Below are positions 6,526-9,607 of a DNA stretch of 9,607 nt, piece after piece; position 1 is the first letter of the stretch; every line of letters begins with the position of its first letter. Location of the stretch: assembly GCA_036644375.1 (NCBI GenBank), contig JAVXQD010000055.1, positions 1 to 9,607 on the forward strand, given 5' to 3'. The translations under genes were made by a program, and so were the position numbers. The notes below the pieces were generated by a model. That model was not told the DNA's origin and searched no databases. It saw only the letters and a list, made by a program, of their open reading frames with translations. Source of the DNA: CALWZE01 sp036644375. Lineage in GTDB: Bacteria; Bacillota; Clostridia; Oscillospirales; Ruminococcaceae.

Positions 6526-6640
6526 GAAATTACACAACACCTCGCCAATGCCTTTTTGCCTATATCATTATGTATGGCGTATTTCTTTTATAAACTCAAT
6601 CGATTAAATAAGTATTTAAAAACAGAAACGGAATCTAATA
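6526..6640 (+). other. Predicted 5' leader of the GntR-M20 transcript
   Basis: If the promoter at 6491-6519 is used, the leader is about 115 nt, longer than needed. It is AT-rich, with a distant inverted repeat CGCCA (6543-6547) / TGGCG (6575-6579) and a weak ribosome binding site (CGGAA, about 9 nt before the ATG). No known riboswitch class or T-tailed attenuator is recognised. A short open frame runs through it in another phase, but it has no good ribosome binding site. Confidence 0.35.
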
Positions 6641-7342
6641 ATGGCATCTTCAACAGAACTGACCTCACTTCGCTCTCACGTGCGAACATGTATTGTAAAT
6701 GGAATTTCCGATGGAAGCTTATGCCCCGGGGATAAGATCAGCGAACAGAGCATCGCAGACTCACTTGGCGTCAGCAGAACCCCGACGCGCGAGGCGCTGT
6801 TGCAGCTGAATTCCGAGGGCCTGCTTGATTACATTCCGCGCAGAGGCTTTTCTATCAAACTCATGACCGCAAAGGAGAAGGAAGACACATATGAGCTCGT
6901 CGCCGTAATGGACGCATACTGTGCACTCTGCGCAGTCGCTCATATTGACGCGGGCGATATAAGTGCAATGAAAGAAACAATAGACAAAATTGACATTTCC
7001 ATCAAATATCAAAACACTGACGATTACCGTGAGCTTCAGCACATATTTCATTGTATATATCGCAAAAAATGCGGAAATGCACTGATCATGAACATTCTTG
7101 ACAACAGCGAAAGCGGAATTGCTCCGCAGACTTTCATGAGCGATAATCTCGATGAACTTATGGAGCTCTACTATATGCTCAACAACGAGCATCGCGAAAT
7201 TGTATCTCTATTTGAAAAAAAGGACGCACACGCACTTTTTGAATATCTTCTGGAAACTCACTGGTCTCTGCGCTATTTGCAGATGACCGAGCTTGCAAAG
7301 AAACAAAATCAATCTAATAAATCAAAACGAAAGGATACCTGA
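6641..7342 (+). CDS. GntR-family transcriptional regulator, FCD (FadR C-terminal-like) subgroup
   Basis: This 233-residue protein has an N-terminal winged helix-turn-helix (about 8-75) with ISEQSIADSLGVSRTPTREALLQLNSEGLL and the wing residues PRRGF, the classical GntR pattern. An all-helical FCD ligand domain follows (about 80-215). FCD proteins bind small acids, often through a metal held by Asp/Asn and three His. His137 (IFHCIY), His184 (NNEHREI) and His207 (LETHW) are visible, but the acidic residue expected four positions before the first His appears to be Gln133. The C-terminus is a basic, polar tail. The gene faces away from the dehydrogenase operon and is 4 nt upstream of an M20 hydrolase. 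The likely role is control of both transcripts in answer to a substrate or intermediate of the pathway. Whether it represses or activates cannot be told. Confidence 0.9.
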   Translation: MASSTELTSLRSHVRTCIVNGISDGSLCPGDKISEQSIADSLGVSRTPTREALLQLNSEGLLDYIPRRGFSIKLMTAKEKEDTYELVAVMDAYCALCAVAHIDAGDISAMKETIDKIDISIKYQNTDDYRELQHIFHCIYRKKCGNALIMNILDNSESGIAPQTFMSDNLDELMELYYMLNNEHREIVSLFEKKDAHALFEYLLETHWSLRYLQMTELAKKQNQSNKSKRKDT

Positions 7343-7346
7343 TGAT

Positions 7347-8528
7347 ATGGCAATCGTTGATGAAAAGCTCAAAAGCACGGTGAACGAGCTGAAACAAGAG
7401 GTTTTTCCACTGTCCTGCTGGCTCACAGATCACCCCGAAATTTCCGGAAAAGAGGAAAAAAGCTGCGCATATATCGTTGATTTTCTAAGAAGACATGGGT
7501 ATGAGGTTCAAACCCCATGCGGAATTTCGCATTCCTTTAAAGCAAAGCTAAAGGGTATTGAAAAAAAAGGTTATCCTAAAATTGCAATTCTATGCGAATA
7601 TGATGCTCTTCCTGATATCGGACATGCATGCGGGCACTCTCTCAGCTGCGGAATAAGCATTTTGACCGCCCTCGCCCTTACAAAGGCATACCCCGACCTG
7701 CCCTTACAGATAGATCTTGTCGGAACACCTGCAGAGGAATCCGTCGGCGGAAAAATCGAAATGGCAAAAAATCATGCATTTGATGAATATGACCTTGCAA
7801 TCATGAGTCATCTTGACAATGATAACTGTCCTCAGAGTGCTCTGCTTGCCTCCAATGACATGCTCATCACATTTCACGGAAAGCCCGCTCACTCTTCCGG
7901 CAACCCATGGGATGGCATCAATGCGTACAACGCCGCACAGCTGTTTTCGCATGCCGGTGATATGCTGCGTCAGCATCTGACGCCGGATTGTCAGCTTCAT
8001 GGTATTATTACGGAAGGCGGAAGCGCTCCGAATATTGTGCCCGATAAGGTTGTGCTTGACTATTACCTACGTTCGGCAACTCTCAAAGGACTTGAAAATC
8101 TTCGCGAGAAACTCACTAAATGTGTCGAAGGCGCAGCGATTGCTACCGGATGCACCTATGATATTGAGCAAAGATGGGACACCTATTGCGATATTTTCTA
8201 TCCTCGTGAAACCATGCAGGAAATCATAAACATCTACGATGAACTCGGTATGACGCATATTTCATATGAAAAGGGCTGCGGAAGCTCCGATGTCGGCAAT
8301 GTCGACCTCGTAACCCCATGCTTATGCCTGTACTGCAAGTGCTCTGACGTCTTTACGGATTTTCATTCTCCCGATATTGTTAATCTCCTTTACGGTGAGC
8401 GCGGCCTGAAAACTCTTTATGACGGCACAATTGTCATGGCAGCTTTCATTGAGCTTCTTGCGACACACCCTGAAAAATTTCAAAAGCTCAAGGATGAACA
8501 CGCAGCTTATCACAGCAGAAAAGTTTAA
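7347..8528 (+). CDS. M20-family metallo-amidohydrolase/dipeptidase (M20D, AbgB/PM20D2-like), first copy
   Basis: This 393-residue cytoplasmic enzyme belongs to the M20 zinc peptidase/amidohydrolase group, which includes aminobenzoyl-glutamate hydrolases and PM20D2-type dipeptidases that split amide bonds next to a free carboxylate. Likely metal-site residues are Cys95 and His97 in HACGHS, Glu130-Glu131 (AEES; one acting as general base), His155 in MSHLD, and His340 in DFHSP. The dimerisation domain carries His182 (PAHSS) and LHGIITEGG (217-225). There is no signal peptide. The frame opens at 7293, but the ATG at 7347 is preferred: it follows the GntR stop by 4 nt, has AAAGGA 11 nt upstream, and aligns with the start of the second copy. 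The substrate is unknown; by context it would release the amino acid used by the divergent operon. A cysteine-rich stretch (Cys325, 327, 330, 332) close to the last metal ligand is unusual. Confidence 0.88.
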   Translation: MAIVDEKLKSTVNELKQEVFPLSCWLTDHPEISGKEEKSCAYIVDFLRRHGYEVQTPCGISHSFKAKLKGIEKKGYPKIAILCEYDALPDIGHACGHSLSCGISILTALALTKAYPDLPLQIDLVGTPAEESVGGKIEMAKNHAFDEYDLAIMSHLDNDNCPQSALLASNDMLITFHGKPAHSSGNPWDGINAYNAAQLFSHAGDMLRQHLTPDCQLHGIITEGGSAPNIVPDKVVLDYYLRSATLKGLENLREKLTKCVEGAAIATGCTYDIEQRWDTYCDIFYPRETMQEIINIYDELGMTHISYEKGCGSSDVGNVDLVTPCLCLYCKCSDVFTDFHSPDIVNLLYGERGLKTLYDGTIVMAAFIELLATHPEKFQKLKDEHAAYHSRKV

Positions 8529-8586
8529 ATTGATTATCTGTCAATACACACAAAATTTAATAGCCGGTAAGGCGGAGGTTGCTCCT

Positions 8587-9607
8587 ATGAATATTTCAGA
8601 TGCACTCACAAGCTCTATAGATAAGCTGTTCAATCAGGCGTGGGAACTGGCCGACTTCATAACGAATCACCCTGAAATCGGCGGTGAAGAGGAGCAGGCT
8701 GTCGCAAAGCTCACGGAATTTCTGAAAAAGCACGGGTACTCAATCATCTCTCCGTACTGCGGCATGGTTCACAGCTTTCTTGCTGCAGATTTGAGCGACA
8801 AAAGCAAAGGCAAGCCCAAGGTTGCATTAATGTGCGAATATGATGCGCTACCCGAAATCGGGCACGCCTGCGGGCATTCGATTCACGGAGTAATCTCTGC
8901 TTTGGCGGCAGTTGCTTTGCGAGATGCATTTCCCGATTTTCCATTCAGACTTGATGTCATCGGAACTCCGAATGAAGAGGCTTACGGCGGCAAGGTTTTC
9001 ATGGCAAAGAACGGGGCTTTCAACGGATATGAATTTGCAATTATGGGGCACATTGACAATATTAACTGCCCTCAGATTAAGGTTATCGCGTGTGATGGGT
9101 TCTATGTATCATTTAAAGGTGTTTCGACGCACGCCTCATCATCCCCGCAATTGGGCGTAAACGCTCTCAACGCCGCCCAGTTTTTTATGCATGCGAGTGA
9201 TATGCTACGCCAGCATTTGACCCCGGATTGTCAGATACATGGAATAGTTGCTTACGGCGGCGAAGCTCCTAACATAACTCCTGACCGAATTGACCTTGAT
9301 TACTATTATCGTGCCGCTACCATGGAGCATATGATAAATCTCAAGTCGAAGCTGATGGACTGCATAAAGGGTGCTGCCGTTGCCACAGGATGCAGCTACT
9401 CTCTCAAGGAAAATCACAGTGAGCTGTTCGCAGAGCTGAGCTATCTTCCGACAGCGGTCAAAGCTGTATGTGACACCTTTGATGCCCTTGGTATGCCATG
9501 GCAGGAGATGGCAGGTCCGGAAGGCTCTACCGATGCCGGAAATGTCGATTTGTGTATTCCCACCTTTCATATTGAGCTTAATGGCACAGATAAATTTTGC
9601 GGGTTTC
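8587..9607 (+). CDS. M20-family metallo-amidohydrolase/dipeptidase, second copy, cut by window edge
   Basis: The 340 visible residues align with the first copy from end to end with almost no gaps and look roughly half identical by eye. Conserved blocks include CEYDALPEIGHACGHS (83-98), GTPNEEAYGGK (126-136), GHIDN (154-158), THASSS (181-186), DMLRQHLTPDCQIHGI (205-220) and GSTDAGNVDL (313-322). Cys95, His97, Glu130-131, His155 and His182 fall at the same numbers as in the first copy. The frame runs open to the window end, where the last base (C) would begin the codon for the final metal-binding His, next to FCGF. The start ATG has a perfect GGAGG 8 nt upstream. A 58-nt gap with no terminator separates the two copies, so they are probably co-transcribed. 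It lacks the cysteine cluster of the first copy. Different substrates for the two copies are likely but unproven. Confidence 0.88.
   Translation, partial: MNISDALTSSIDKLFNQAWELADFITNHPEIGGEEEQAVAKLTEFLKKHGYSIISPYCGMVHSFLAADLSDKSKGKPKVALMCEYDALPEIGHACGHSIHGVISALAAVALRDAFPDFPFRLDVIGTPNEEAYGGKVFMAKNGAFNGYEFAIMGHIDNINCPQIKVIACDGFYVSFKGVSTHASSSPQLGVNALNAAQFFMHASDMLRQHLTPDCQIHGIVAYGGEAPNITPDRIDLDYYYRAATMEHMINLKSKLMDCIKGAAVATGCSYSLKENHSELFAELSYLPTAVKAVCDTFDALGMPWQEMAGPEGSTDAGNVDLCIPTFHIELNGTDKFCGF

Noticed and set aside
6361..6735. A 124-codon plus-strand frame spanning the divergent promoter region into the GntR gene
   Set aside because: It runs through both promoter elements and overlaps the GntR start out of frame. 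It looks like AT-rich chance sequence, and no ribosome binding site was seen.
9205..9570. A 121-codon minus-strand frame at the right end
   Set aside because: It is antisense to the second M20 gene, whose protein keeps all family motifs through this stretch.
1..9607. CRISPR arrays, tRNA or rRNA genes, insertion sequences, phage or toxin-antitoxin genes
   Set aside because: No regularly spaced repeats, tRNA-like folds, transposase motifs or mobile-element ends were seen. The window reads as an ordinary metabolic locus.

Overview
The window looks like a piece of chromosome from an anaerobic, amino-acid-fermenting Firmicute of the Clostridia type. The reasons are moderate base composition with AT-rich intergenic DNA, strong GGAGG ribosome binding sites, use of TTG and GTG starts, tightly packed operons, and oxygen-sensitive ferredoxin-linked chemistry. 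Species and genus cannot be told from the sequence alone.

Layout. On the minus strand, read from about 6278 down to 333, lies a cassette of six genes: an amino-acid dehydrogenase of the Glu/Leu/Phe/Val family, a small 2x[4Fe-4S] ferredoxin (delta), the alpha, beta and gamma subunits of a 2-oxoacid:ferredoxin oxidoreductase of the VOR/KOR type, and a full-length fused ADP-forming (NDP-forming) acyl-CoA synthetase. The first five genes have gaps of 12 bp or less or overlap. A 132-bp gap precedes the sixth. Beyond it, cut by the left edge, is the N-terminal part of a YitT-family membrane protein. On the plus strand, diverging from the dehydrogenase, are a GntR/FCD transcriptional regulator and two tandem paralogous M20-family metallo-amidohydrolases, the second cut by the right edge.

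The 362-bp divergent region (6279-6640) carries one good sigma-70-type promoter facing each way, each with a 17-bp spacer. It also has GTATAC-centred inverted repeats at or near both promoters and a 26-bp imperfect palindrome between them. These are candidate operators for the adjacent GntR protein.

How the genes fit together (inference). The M20 enzymes would release an amino acid from a dipeptide or N-acyl conjugate. The dehydrogenase would turn it into a 2-oxoacid. The ferredoxin oxidoreductase would convert that to acyl-CoA, CO2 and reduced ferredoxin. The acyl-CoA synthetase would then yield the free acid and ATP. The dehydrogenase lacks both residues that hold the glutamate side chain in glutamate dehydrogenase, so a branched-chain, aromatic or other non-glutamate substrate is more likely. 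The single steps belong to known families. The linkage of the whole route with paired M20 hydrolases and a GntR regulator, and its actual substrate, are the open points.
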